Origin: Bacillota bacterium
GTDB lineage: Bacteria > Bacillota > Clostridia > Acetivibrionales > JAEZXR01
Direction of reading: 5' to 3'
Assembly (NCBI GenBank): GCA_023419605.1
Contig: JAEZXR010000098.1
Coordinates: forward strand, 29,215-93,214
DNA: 64,000 nucleotides
Under the pieces are notes generated by a model. It did not search any database and had not been told where the DNA came from. It was given only the letters and a program-made list of their open reading frames with translations. Below, piece after piece: positions 1 to 8,129 of this stretch; position 1 is the stretch's first letter, and each line of letters begins with the position of its first letter. Made by a program: the position numbers and the translations under genes.

Positions 1-643
1 CGGCTCCGGCATCCATAGCACAGAGAGGCAGGCGATCTCCAAACCGCAGATGGGCTCCGTGGGCTTCATCCACAGCCAGTATCTTCCCCCTGGCATGGAC
101 AATCCGTACCAGCTCTTCTATATCACAGCACAAGCCATAGTAGTTCGGCCGGGTTATAAGTACCCCTACCGCATCAGGGTTTTCATCCAGAGCCTTCCGA
201 ACCTCGGAAACCAGCGCTCCCGTAGGAATGCCAAATTCCCTGTTAAACCCCGTCCGTACATAGACAGGAATAGCCCCCGCCAGCATCAACCCGTTGATTA
301 CCGATTTGTGGCAGTCTCTGCTGACAATCAATTTATCTCCCGGTCCACACAAACCCATGATGATTGCATGAACTCCAACGGTAGACCCGTTGACCAGAAA
401 AAAGCTCTCTTCAGCTCCAAAAGCCTCTGCAGCCAGAACCTGGGCTTCCTGAATGGCGCCCTCGGGAAAGTGCAGATTATCTGTCCCCGGTATCTCTGTC
501 AGGTCAAAAAATCCCATATCCTGAAAGGGCCCTTCCGGCAGGCCTTTTCCCAATTTGTGCCCGGGCATGTGGAAGGGAGTCGGCTGCTTGCCTGCATATT
601 CAACGATGGCCCGGTATACCGGCATATTCTGAATGTTAATCAC
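1..643 (-). CDS. Orn/Lys/Arg decarboxylase, PLP-dependent (3' part missing)
   Basis: Only the first ~214 residues are inside the window; the C-terminal part runs off the left edge. The N-terminal HMPGHK motif (residues ~25-30), the DNLHFPEGAI stretch and the AVDEAHGAH motif near residue 200, whose Asp contacts the PLP ring nitrogen, are those of bacterial fold-I arginine/lysine/ornithine decarboxylases (SpeA/CadA/YaaO type). The PLP lysine lies beyond the edge. The product would be a cytoplasmic enzyme making a polyamine or diamine; the substrate cannot be told from this part. I chose GTG at 643 because GGTGAG sits 6 nt upstream; no earlier in-frame ATG has a ribosome site. Confidence 0.9.
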   Translation of the reverse strand, partial: MINIQNMPVYRAIVEYAGKQPTPFHMPGHKLGKGLPEGPFQDMGFFDLTEIPGTDNLHFPEGAIQEAQVLAAEAFGAEESFFLVNGSTVGVHAIIMGLCGPGDKLIVSRDCHKSVINGLMLAGAIPVYVRTGFNREFGIPTGALVSEVRKALDENPDAVGVLITRPNYYGLCCDIEELVRIVHARGKILAVDEAHGAHLRFGDRLPLCAMDAGA

Positions 644-680
644 GTATTTCTCACCAAATTTTCTTCATATTTTACTCTTT

Positions 681-709
681 ATTATATCACAAAATTGGCA
701 AAACCTCAA
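681..709 (-). promoter_or_regulatory. Putative sigma-A promoter of the decarboxylase gene
   Basis: On the minus strand TTGAGG (704-709) and TATAAT (681-686) are separated by exactly 17 nt, about 40 nt upstream of the GTG start. It is a good vegetative promoter match by eye, not tested. Confidence 0.55.
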
Positions 710-750
710 AAGATGGTGTAGAATAGAAGGAATAGAGTTCTAATTCACCC

Positions 751-783
751 CTTACCTCTCTTTTGGAGAAAAAGAGGGGTAAG
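751..783 (+). promoter_or_regulatory. Leader stem-loop before the aldo/keto reductase
   Basis: A 14-bp imperfect stem, CTTACCTCTCTTTT pairing with AAAAGAGGGGTAAG, lies 40 nt before the reductase start. It has no T-run after it on the plus strand, so it looks like a leader structure or operator rather than a terminator. Its role is unknown. Confidence 0.35.
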
Positions 784-823
784 AAGTGAGTTGGAGCGGA
801 TTTCATAAAAAGGAGATGCGTTC

Positions 824-1777
824 ATGAAAAAAATTATACTCGGCCGCACAGGCCTTGAAGTTACCGAGCTTTGTTTCGGAGCCCTCCCCATGGGCCCTAT
901 ACAGAAAAACATCTCTGTGGAAGAATGTTCGGAATTGGTAGCCATGGCGTTGAGAAGCGGAATCAACTTTATTGATACGGCACAAATGTATAAAACCTAT
1001 GAGCCCATCCGCAGAGGAATGAATAGAACGGGCATAAAGCCTGTCATCGCCACCAAATCTGCTGCAAAAACCTATGAGGATATGGAAAAAGCCATTCTGG
1101 AAGCCCTAGCTTCGCTGGATGTAGATTTTATTGATATTTTCCTGCTCCATGCTGCAAGAGCAGGCGTTGAAGTATTTGAAGAGCGCGGTGCAGCCTTTCA
1201 ATGTATGCTGGATTACAAGGCCAAGGGCAAAATCAAGGCCGTCGGAATCAGCACCCATTCCGTAAAAGTTGCAGAAATGGCAGCGAAGGTGAATGAAATT
1301 GACATCATATTCCCCATTATCAATATCACAGGCAAAGGAATCCTTGAGGGTACCCGGGATGAAATGCAGGCGGCGATTCAGGCCTGTCTCGCTGCCGGTA
1401 AGGGAGTTTACCTGATGAAAGCACTCGCGGGAGGAACTCTGGTGGATGACTATCACAATGCCATGAAATATGTACGTTCCGTCAGTGACTCCACCCCCAT
1501 AGCCCTGGGCATGGTCAGCAGGGAGGAACTCACCTTCAACCTGCAGTATTTTGAGACCTCGAACCCCGTCATGGAAGAGCTCCCGGACATACAACAGTTT
1601 AAGAAGCGCTTCTTTCCCGTACCTTCCCTTTGCAAAGGCTGCAAAGCCTGTGTAAGCACATGTCCAAATTATGCCATCGATATGGTGGACCATAAGGCAG
1701 TGATCCATTTGGACAAATGCCTCCAATGCGGCTACTGCGTCGGTGCATGCAAGGAATTTGCCATTCGAATGATATAA
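824..1777 (+). CDS. Aldo/keto reductase with C-terminal 2x[4Fe-4S] ferredoxin domain
   Basis: 317 aa. Residues 1 to ~255 form an aldo/keto reductase barrel (start KIILGRTGLEVTELCFGALP; FIDTAQMY carries the catalytic Asp/Tyr positions). Residues ~268-315 hold two bacterial ferredoxin cysteine motifs (CKGCKACVSTCP and CLQCGYCVGACK), each CX2CX2CX3C. This AKR-ferredoxin architecture is common in anaerobic Firmicutes and implies electron exchange with ferredoxin-type partners; the substrate is unknown. An AAAAAGGAG ribosome site sits 8 nt before ATG. The gene stands alone between its own hairpin and the convergent adhE. Confidence 0.92.
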   Translation: MKKIILGRTGLEVTELCFGALPMGPIQKNISVEECSELVAMALRSGINFIDTAQMYKTYEPIRRGMNRTGIKPVIATKSAAKTYEDMEKAILEALASLDVDFIDIFLLHAARAGVEVFEERGAAFQCMLDYKAKGKIKAVGISTHSVKVAEMAAKVNEIDIIFPIINITGKGILEGTRDEMQAAIQACLAAGKGVYLMKALAGGTLVDDYHNAMKYVRSVSDSTPIALGMVSREELTFNLQYFETSNPVMEELPDIQQFKKRFFPVPSLCKGCKACVSTCPNYAIDMVDHKAVIHLDKCLQCGYCVGACKEFAIRMI

Positions 1778-1778
1778 G

Positions 1779-1806
1779 AACAAAGGTGGCTTTGCCACTT
1801 TTGTTT
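1779..1806 (+). terminator. Terminator of the aldo/keto reductase
   Basis: The stem AACAAAGGTGGC / GCCACTTTTGTT with loop TTT begins just after the stop codon and is followed by a short T-rich stretch. Confidence 0.6.
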
Positions 1807-1860
1807 GCGTATGTGCCTTTCCGAAGCTGAGGAAAAGCTGGCACTCGCATAAATTCAATG

Positions 1861-1906
1861 TTTTTTTATTATCCAGGAAAGAGAACTTTCCTGGATAATA
1901 AAAAAA
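1861..1906. repeat. Perfect 21-bp inverted repeat
   Basis: A stem of seven T, then ATTATCCAGGAAAG, loop AGAA, then the exact complement. It directly abuts the adhE terminator hairpin, giving two hairpins in tandem between convergent genes. A or T runs at both ends let it act as a terminator on either strand. Confidence 0.6.
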
Positions 1907-1938
1907 GCTTCAAGTGCCGGGCACTTGAAGCTTTTTTT
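1901..1938 (-). terminator. adhE terminator (bidirectional form)
   Basis: A perfect 17-bp stem, AAAAAAGCTTCAAGTGC with 3-nt loop CGG, ends in a T-run on both strands and lies 9 nt past the adhE stop codon. Confidence 0.85.
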
Positions 1939-1946
1939 AGTTATTT

Positions 1947-4541
1947 CTATCCTTTATATGCTTTTTTATAGATCTCTTCCAATTCCTTAACCAGCGGCAG
2001 TCTTGGGTTGGCTGTCGTACACTGGTCTTCAAAAGCCTTATCCGCCAATTCCGCAACCTTTGCCATATACTGCTTTTCCTCTATTTTGCATTCCTTGATG
2101 CTCATGGGAATATTCAATTCCTTCATCAGGCTGCGTACTGCACTTACCAGACTCTTCACGCCTTCTTCGGTTGTAGCGGCCGGCAATCCGAGAGCACGGG
2201 CGATTTCAGCATACTTCTTGTCTGCGATGAATGTCTCATATTTCGGGAAAGAAACAAACTTAGTCGGTTTCTTTGCGTTATATTCAATTACGTGTGGCAG
2301 CAGCACTGCATTGGCTCTTCCGTGAGGGATATGGAACTCACCGCCCAGCTTGTGTGCAAGACTGTGATTGATGCCCAGGAAGGCATTGGTAAAGGCCATA
2401 CCGGCGATACAGGAAGCATTATGCATTTTTTCTCTCGCTACCAGGTCACTTCCATCCTTATATGCCTTCGGCAGGTATTCAAATACCAGCTGAATAGCTT
2501 TGATTGCAAGCCCATCCGTAAAGTCGGATGCCATAATGGATACATAGGCCTCAATCGCATGGGTCAATACATCCAGTCCGGTGTCTGCCGTAACCGAAGC
2601 CGGAACGGAAGTTACAAACTGCGGGTCGATAATGGCTACATCCGGTGTCAGCTCGTAGTCTGCCAGAGGATATTTCATATTCTTTGTTTTGTCGGTAATG
2701 ACCGCAAAGGAGGTTACTTCGGAACCCGTACCCGAGGTCGTGGGTATGGCCACCATTTTTGCTTTATTCCCCAGTTTCGGGAAAGTAAAGACTCTCTTGC
2801 GGATGTCCATAAATTTTAAGCGTAATGAATTAAAGTCCAACTCAGGCTGTTCATAGAATAACCACATTCCCTTTGCTGCATCCATGGCAGAACCGCCGCC
2901 CAGGGCAATGATAACGTCAGGCTTGAACTTGTTCATGGCCTCACAGCCGCGCATTACCGTTTCTACGGAAGGATCGGGCTCAACATCGGCAAAAATCTCG
3001 CTGTGAACATACTGTGAACGTTTTCTCAAATGATACAACACCTTATCTACGTATCCCAGTTTTACCATGAAGGGATCGGTTACAATGAAAGCCCGGCTGA
3101 TTTCCGGCATATCCTGGAGATATTGGGTTGAACCATATTCAAAGTATATCTTTGAGGGAATCTTAAACCACTGCATATTATTCCTTCTCCTTGCCACTCT
3201 CTTTTTGTTGATAAGATTTGCAGCCGATACGTTGGCTGTTGTGGAGTTTTTCCCGAAGGACCCGCATCCCAGAGTCAGTGATGGCATGTTGGTGTTGTAG
3301 ATATCACCGATGGCGCCATGGGTAGAGGGAGAATTTACAATCAATCTTCCTACTTTTACTCTTCTTGAGAATTCTTCGATGACCGCGTCATTGGAAGAGT
3401 GAATAACTCCAGAGTGTCCAAGTCCGCCGAACTCAACCATCTCTTCACATTTTCTGATTCCTTCCTCGGAATTTTCAACAATGCAGTATGCCAGAATCGG
3501 GCTCAGCTTTTCCCTGGATAACGGATACTGCGGTCCTACGCCACCGATCGGGGCAACCAGAATTTTTGTATCTTCCGGCACCTTCAATCCCGCCATTTTC
3601 GCAATGGTGTAGGCGGACTGTCCAACTACATTCGGGTTCATGGCACATTTCATCGGGTCAATGGCCAGCTTTTCCAGAAGGGGAAGTTCCTCTGCGGTCA
3701 CAAAGTAGCAATTGTTCTCCTTCATGAAATCTTCAAATTCCTTTGCGATTTCCTTGTCTACAAACACAGCCTGTTCCGATGCGCAAATCATACCATTGTC
3801 GAAGGTTTTGGAAAGTATCAGGTCGGTAGCCGCCCGTTTAACATTGCTGGATTTCTCAATATAGCAGGGTACATTTCCAGGTCCTACGCCCAGTGCAGGC
3901 TTTCCTGTGCTGTATGCCGCCTGAACCATTCCCGATCCGCCTGTAGCCAGAATCAAGGAAACTCCGGGGTGATTCATCAGCAAATTGGTTGCTTCAATGG
4001 AAGGCAGTTCCACCCATTGGATGCAGTTCTCGGGAGCACCCGCTTCAACAGCTGCATCTCTCAGAACCCTGGCAGCTTCCGCGCTGCAGTTCTGCGCTGA
4101 AGGATGGAAAGCAAAGATGATAGGATTTCTGGTTTTCGTTGCAATAATGGATTTGAACATGGTAGTAGAGGTTGGGTTGGTTACAGGAGTTACCCCTGCT
4201 ATAACACCCACAGGCTCTGCCACTTCCATATAATCTTCCAATTCGTTTTCGTTAATAATTCCTACGGTTTTATCGTTCTTAATGCTGTTGTAGATATATT
4301 CCGTTGCAAATATATTTTTAATGATCTTATCTTCGTATACGCCTCTTTTTGTCTCTTCAACCGCCATTTTGGCCAGCTTCATATGGGCATCCAACCCAGC
4401 CATGGACATTGCTTTTACAACTTTATCAACCTGCTCCTGGTCCATCTTCATAAATTGCTTCAGTGCAGCCTGCGCATTGGCTACCAGCACGTCAATGGAC
4501 TCTTTTACATCAATCTTTTTTTCTGCTTCTACAGTTTTCAT
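1947..4541 (-). CDS. adhE: Bifunctional acetaldehyde-CoA/alcohol dehydrogenase AdhE
   Basis: 864 aa, the full AdhE length. The N-terminal half is a CoA-acylating aldehyde dehydrogenase with the thiolate in FDNGMICASEQ (Cys near 245). The C-terminal half (from ~450) is a group III iron alcohol dehydrogenase with the NAD loop GGGSAMDAAKG, GTGSEVTSFAV and the iron histidines in NHSLAHKLGG and HIPHGRANA. It turns acetyl-CoA to acetaldehyde to ethanol with two NADH, the redox sink of fermentation, and usually forms spirosomes. I place the start at MKTVEAEKK because GGAGGT lies 6 nt upstream; a longer reading frame upstream lacks a ribosome site. A consensus promoter and a Rex-like operator precede it. 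Confidence 0.97.
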   Translation of the reverse strand: MKTVEAEKKIDVKESIDVLVANAQAALKQFMKMDQEQVDKVVKAMSMAGLDAHMKLAKMAVEETKRGVYEDKIIKNIFATEYIYNSIKNDKTVGIINENELEDYMEVAEPVGVIAGVTPVTNPTSTTMFKSIIATKTRNPIIFAFHPSAQNCSAEAARVLRDAAVEAGAPENCIQWVELPSIEATNLLMNHPGVSLILATGGSGMVQAAYSTGKPALGVGPGNVPCYIEKSSNVKRAATDLILSKTFDNGMICASEQAVFVDKEIAKEFEDFMKENNCYFVTAEELPLLEKLAIDPMKCAMNPNVVGQSAYTIAKMAGLKVPEDTKILVAPIGGVGPQYPLSREKLSPILAYCIVENSEEGIRKCEEMVEFGGLGHSGVIHSSNDAVIEEFSRRVKVGRLIVNSPSTHGAIGDIYNTNMPSLTLGCGSFGKNSTTANVSAANLINKKRVARRRNNMQWFKIPSKIYFEYGSTQYLQDMPEISRAFIVTDPFMVKLGYVDKVLYHLRKRSQYVHSEIFADVEPDPSVETVMRGCEAMNKFKPDVIIALGGGSAMDAAKGMWLFYEQPELDFNSLRLKFMDIRKRVFTFPKLGNKAKMVAIPTTSGTGSEVTSFAVITDKTKNMKYPLADYELTPDVAIIDPQFVTSVPASVTADTGLDVLTHAIEAYVSIMASDFTDGLAIKAIQLVFEYLPKAYKDGSDLVAREKMHNASCIAGMAFTNAFLGINHSLAHKLGGEFHIPHGRANAVLLPHVIEYNAKKPTKFVSFPKYETFIADKKYAEIARALGLPAATTEEGVKSLVSAVRSLMKELNIPMSIKECKIEEKQYMAKVAELADKAFEDQCTTANPRLPLVKELEEIYKKAYKG

Positions 4542-4574
4542 AGCAATACCTCCTAGACTATTTTTTAACAAACT

Positions 4575-4592
4575 ATGTTAAACTATTAACAA
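4575..4592 (-). promoter_or_regulatory. Rex-like operator of adhE
   Basis: Read on the minus strand it is TTGTTAATAGTTTAACAT, 17 of 18 positions of the Rex consensus TTGTTAANNNNTTAACAA. It lies just after the -10 box. An overlapping inverted repeat TTAACA-N5-TGTTAA covers 4565-4581. Rex is the NADH/NAD sensor that commonly represses adhE in Firmicutes; the match is seen, the regulator is inferred. Confidence 0.75.
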
Positions 4593-4608
4593 TCTTTTTC
4601 TTGATTTA

Positions 4609-4637
4609 ATTATACGACTTTGTTATTTTTTTGTCAA
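4609..4637 (-). promoter_or_regulatory. Consensus promoter of adhE
   Basis: A perfect -35 TTGACA (4632-4637) and -10 TATAAT (4609-4614) with 17-nt spacing, 68 nt upstream of the start codon. Such a strong promoter fits a gene kept in check by a repressor at the adjacent Rex-like site. Confidence 0.8.
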
Positions 4638-4713
4638 TCAGTTTTTGAAAGGTCATATTTCACGATTTTTTTGTAAGAAGTGCTGCTTAAACTGTGCAAA
4701 ATTAATAGATACG

Positions 4714-4755
4714 GTAATGGGACAAGGGAAGATATATCTTCCCTTGTCCCATTAC
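4714..4755. repeat. Perfect 42-bp palindrome downstream of lplA
   Basis: Two 21-nt arms meet with no loop at GATA|TATC (4734/4735). There is no T-run in the lplA direction, so it is a weak terminator candidate or a protein-binding or recombination site. Confidence 0.6.
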
Positions 4756-4790
4756 GCTTGAAGCCAATGAAGGCATAACGCATCGGTCTT

Positions 4791-5768
4791 TTAGAATAGT
4801 ACTTGTATTAAGCCCTCCAACCCGATGTTGGATAAATACTCATCCGGATTGAACCCGGCCAGGGCTTCCCGGATACTCTTTTCATCGTGTTTCACTCCGT
4901 GGAGCGCCTGTTCGATTTCAGTGATATCCTTTTTCCCGAAAAAGTCACCATACAGTTTAATCGTATCGATGGTTCCCTTATTTACATTCAAATAGGCTTC
5001 CAGCAGCCCTCCGGTGAACTTCTTCTGATTTTTGAAATTGTAGGCGGGTGAAAACCCGTAATTCCAGTCCCAGGTAGAATACTTCTCTTCCACCAACTGA
5101 TTGACGTTGCGAAGGTCCTCTTCCGACAGCGTATAAGGAACACAGTCCTTTTGCGAGGTTACCTGCTGCCGGATCAATTCGATAAACTCTCCGATGGACA
5201 ATTCCTGCTGTAAATGGCTGCTGATGTTAGTCACACGGCTCTCCACAGACTTTACCGCCTTGTCCTCGAACTTGGATTTGTTCACATTGAGGGACGCCGA
5301 CAAATCCGTAATATTGGATGAAAAGAGCAGCGTTCCATGGTGCAAAATACGATTGCGGTATTTATACTGGGCATTACCGGAAAATTTCTTCCCATCGATG
5401 ACCAGGTCATTTCTTCCCGAATGCTCCGCCGCTACTCCCAGTTTTTTCAGTGCCTCAATGATAGGCTGCGTAAACTTTTTAAAGTCGATAAAACTATCTT
5501 CCATATCGTTTTGAATAAAGGTGAAGTTCAGGTTTCCCAAATCGTGAAATACCGCTCCTCCGCCTGAAAGCCTGCGGACTACAGGGATATTATTCTCGCG
5601 GACATAGTCTGCATTAATCTCCGAGAGGGCATTTTGATTTTTTCCTACGATGACGGAAGGTGCGTCCTGCCACAGCATGAAACACTCCTCCTCAAAATGT
5701 TTGAGGATGTATTCCTCCAGCGCCAGGTTGAAGTACGGACTGGTACATTCATTCATCACATATAACAT
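4791..5768 (-). CDS. lplA: Lipoate-protein ligase A
   Basis: 325 aa. An N-terminal biotin/lipoate ligase fold with the lipoyl-AMP motif RRLSGGGAVFHDLGNLNF (~70-87), the substrate-side KFSGNAQ and HHGTLLFS motifs, and a C-terminal accessory domain, as in E. coli LplA. It activates free lipoate with ATP and attaches it to GcvH or 2-oxoacid dehydrogenase E2 lysines. The GGAGGAC ribosome site supports this ATG. It stands alone and is divergent from the SDR gene. The nearby tdh-kbl genes make glycine, which could feed a lipoate-dependent glycine cleavage system located elsewhere. Confidence 0.93.
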   Translation of the reverse strand: MLYVMNECTSPYFNLALEEYILKHFEEECFMLWQDAPSVIVGKNQNALSEINADYVRENNIPVVRRLSGGGAVFHDLGNLNFTFIQNDMEDSFIDFKKFTQPIIEALKKLGVAAEHSGRNDLVIDGKKFSGNAQYKYRNRILHHGTLLFSSNITDLSASLNVNKSKFEDKAVKSVESRVTNISSHLQQELSIGEFIELIRQQVTSQKDCVPYTLSEEDLRNVNQLVEEKYSTWDWNYGFSPAYNFKNQKKFTGGLLEAYLNVNKGTIDTIKLYGDFFGKKDITEIEQALHGVKHDEKSIREALAGFNPDEYLSNIGLEGLIQVLF

Positions 5769-5871
5769 AGTTTGTCCTCCAGTAAATGCGTTATAATATA
5801 ACTATACCGCATTCCACACCAACGGACAAGGGGTCTCTTCTTCCCGGCAAAAGATCGGGCGAACCTGGATT

Positions 5872-5914
5872 CCTCCTTATGAATATAATACAGTAAAAGT
5901 TTACCATAAGGAGG
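5872..5914 (+). promoter_or_regulatory. Inverted repeat that pairs with the SDR ribosome site
   Basis: CCTCCTTATG (5872-5881) is the exact complement of CATAAGGAGG (5905-5914), the latter containing the ribosome binding site of the next gene. TATAAT at 5884-5889 lies between the arms. If transcription starts upstream the arms would hide the ribosome site; if TATAAT is the -10 box, the repeat would instead be a DNA operator. Confidence 0.45.
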
Positions 5915-5921
5915 TTATGTA

Positions 5922-6821
5922 ATGTATCCAGGATATCCCTATTTCGGTTATGAAATAAAATGCGAACCCAAGCCCATTACCTTTCCGCCGCAGCATCAGG
6001 ACCGGCAGCCGGGTTTGGAGTACCTCATGTTTCCGCGGCCTATTTACGATAACCCCTACTACCGGGGAAGCGGAAAGCTTGCAAACAAAACGGCCATCAT
6101 TACAGGGGGCGACAGCGGGATCGGACGTGCCACCGCCGTGGCTTTTGCCAAAGAGGGCGCAAACATTGCCATCGTCTATCTTTACGAACGCCGTGATGCC
6201 CTGGAGACCAAAGCGGTTATTGAAAGCCTGGGCAGGCCTTGTCTTTTAATTGAGGGGGATTTACGCAATGAATCCTTTGCAAAGGAAGCCGTGAAAAGAA
6301 CCCTGTCAGCTTTTAACGGAATTAATATCCTTGTGAACAACATTGCCGTTCAGTATCCACAGAAAAGCATTCTGGACATCAGCGCCGAGCAGCTGGAAAA
6401 CACCTTTCGCACCAACATTTTCTCCTATTTTTATATGACAAAGGCTGTGCTGCCGCATTTATGTCCGGGCAGTGCCATCATTAATACAGCCTCCATTACC
6501 GCTTACCAGGGAAATGAGGAACTTATCGACTATTCTTCCACAAAAGGTGCCATCGTTTCCTTTACCCGGTCCCTTTCCAAATCCCTTATAAAGCAGGGCA
6601 TCCGCGTCAATGCCGTGGCTCCGGGGCCTGTATGGACGCCGCTGATTCCTTCCAGTTTTTCAGCAGAAGAAGTAATGTCCTTCGGATTGAATGTACCGAT
6701 GAAACGGGCTGCACAGCCCTTTGAACTGGCACCTGCCTATGTCTATTTGGCCTCGAATGACTCCGGTAACGTTTCCGGACAGGTGATTCATGTAAACGGA
6801 GGAGCGCCTGTAGAATCCTAA
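5922..6821 (+). CDS. Short-chain dehydrogenase/reductase, YdaD/YhdF-like
   Basis: 299 aa. A ~50-residue N-terminal extension (Pro-rich, with FPPQHQDRQPGLEYLM) precedes a classical SDR Rossmann domain: cofactor loop TGGDSGIGRA (~60-69), NNIA in place of the usual NNAG (~138), the catalytic Ser in NTASITAY and YSSTK (Tyr and Lys). The extension and TGGDSGIGRA are typical of the general-stress SDR group (B. subtilis YdaD/YhdF). It is a cytoplasmic NAD(P)-dependent oxidoreductase of unknown substrate. AAGGAGG precedes ATG and is part of the inverted repeat noted upstream. Confidence 0.9.
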   Translation: MYPGYPYFGYEIKCEPKPITFPPQHQDRQPGLEYLMFPRPIYDNPYYRGSGKLANKTAIITGGDSGIGRATAVAFAKEGANIAIVYLYERRDALETKAVIESLGRPCLLIEGDLRNESFAKEAVKRTLSAFNGINILVNNIAVQYPQKSILDISAEQLENTFRTNIFSYFYMTKAVLPHLCPGSAIINTASITAYQGNEELIDYSSTKGAIVSFTRSLSKSLIKQGIRVNAVAPGPVWTPLIPSSFSAEEVMSFGLNVPMKRAAQPFELAPAYVYLASNDSGNVSGQVIHVNGGAPVES

Positions 6822-6842
6822 TAGTGGAATGTTTATCCGGTA

Positions 6843-6898
6843 AAAAAGAAGGGGATGAAACCATCTGTATAGACTGACGGTTTCATCCCCTTCTTTTT
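6843..6898. terminator. Bidirectional terminator between the SDR gene and kbl
   Basis: A perfect 20-bp stem (arm AAAAAGAAGGGGATGAAACC) with a 16-nt loop between convergent genes; A/T tails on both sides. Confidence 0.9.
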
Positions 6899-6947
6899 GT
6901 TGTTTTCCTTATTAATTAATATATCGTGCAAACCTACCGACTATCGG

Positions 6948-8129
6948 TTATTTCTCATGGGCTTCCTTTATAACCTTTACTACATAGTTCAGGTCTTCAT
7001 ACGTCAGAGCATCCGACACCTGAATACGGATTCTGGCGGTTCCTTCCGGTACTACAGGATAACCGAAACCGATGGCGTATACGCCTTTTTCCAGCATTTT
7101 TTCCGCTACCTTTATGGATTCCGCCGTATCCCCAATGATAATAGGCAGAATCGCACTGTCTCCCTCCAAAGGCTTAATTCCTTCCTTTTCCAGGGCACTC
7201 CGCAGGTAGGCCACCTTCTGACGCAGGGACTCTACCAGTCCAGGATTGGCTTCCAGGTACTCGATGGCAGCTAAAGCCATGGCTGCCAAAACCGGTGGAA
7301 GAGAATTTGAAAATAGGTGGGGCCTTGATTTTTGTACCAGCACATCAATGAGCTCCTTCTTTCCTGCAATGAATCCGCCGCCGGCTCCTCCCAGGGCTTT
7401 TCCAAAGGTCCCCGATATAATGTCCACCTGTCCCAGCATATCGTAGTACTCGGCAGTTCCTCTTCCGGTTTTGCCGATGACACCCGTAGCATGGGAGTCA
7501 TCCACCATGACAGCAGCTCCGTATTTGCGGGCTAATTCCACGATTCCCGGAAGGGGAGCAATATCTCCTTCCATGGAGAAAACTCCATCGGTTACGATGA
7601 GGACATTCCCCTCGGTTCCCGCTTCCTTCAGCTTTTCCTCCAAAGATGCCAAATCCGCATGCTTGTATACCAGTCTCTTCACATCTTTGCCTGTCAACCT
7701 GCATCCATCGATGATACTGGCATGGTTCAGTTCGTCGGAGATAACCGCATCTCCGGGTCCCAGCACTGCCGGTATAATGGCAGTATTGGCATGCCAGCAG
7801 GAGGTGTAGGTAATGGCCGCTTCCATATGCAGGAAGTCCGCCACCTTGTTTTCCAGTTCCCGGTGCAAGTCAAAGGTACCGCAGATAAAGCGCACACTGG
7901 CTGCTCCGGCTCCGTATTTGTCCAGGGCTTCTTTTCCTGCTTCGATCAGCTCTTTCTTGTTTGAAAGCCCGATATAGTTGTTGGAGCAAAGCACTACCAC
8001 TTCATCCCTGCCTTCGATTTTAACCCGGTTGGTCATGGCTGTTTGCAGGTATTGAAGCTTTTTGTATTTTCCCGAGGTCTGAAATTCATTCAAAGTAGCC
8101 TGCAAACTTGCGTTAAATTTTTCCGACAT
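6948..8129 (-). CDS. kbl: Glycine C-acetyltransferase (2-amino-3-ketobutyrate CoA ligase)
   Basis: 393 aa, the length of the alpha-oxoamine synthase family. Motifs: substrate/PLP region TYTSCWHANTA, DDSHATGVIG, and the PLP lysine in SGTFGKALGGAGG (~235). It cleaves 2-amino-3-oxobutyrate with CoA to glycine and acetyl-CoA, the second step of threonine degradation. I prefer ATG at 8129 because GGGAG lies 6 nt upstream; the frame stays open further upstream without a ribosome site. It overlaps the end of tdh by 17 bp, so the two are translationally coupled, which also tells it apart from the related 8-amino-7-oxononanoate synthase. Confidence 0.95.
   Translation of the reverse strand: MSEKFNASLQATLNEFQTSGKYKKLQYLQTAMTNRVKIEGRDEVVVLCSNNYIGLSNKKELIEAGKEALDKYGAGAASVRFICGTFDLHRELENKVADFLHMEAAITYTSCWHANTAIIPAVLGPGDAVISDELNHASIIDGCRLTGKDVKRLVYKHADLASLEEKLKEAGTEGNVLIVTDGVFSMEGDIAPLPGIVELARKYGAAVMVDDSHATGVIGKTGRGTAEYYDMLGQVDIISGTFGKALGGAGGGFIAGKKELIDVLVQKSRPHLFSNSLPPVLAAMALAAIEYLEANPGLVESLRQKVAYLRSALEKEGIKPLEGDSAILPIIIGDTAESIKVAEKMLEKGVYAIGFGYPVVPEGTARIRIQVSDALTYEDLNYVVKVIKEAHEK

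Noticed and set aside
50..721. Long plus-strand open frame at the left end
   Set aside because: It is the antisense of the decarboxylase, whose minus-strand translation has clear family motifs.
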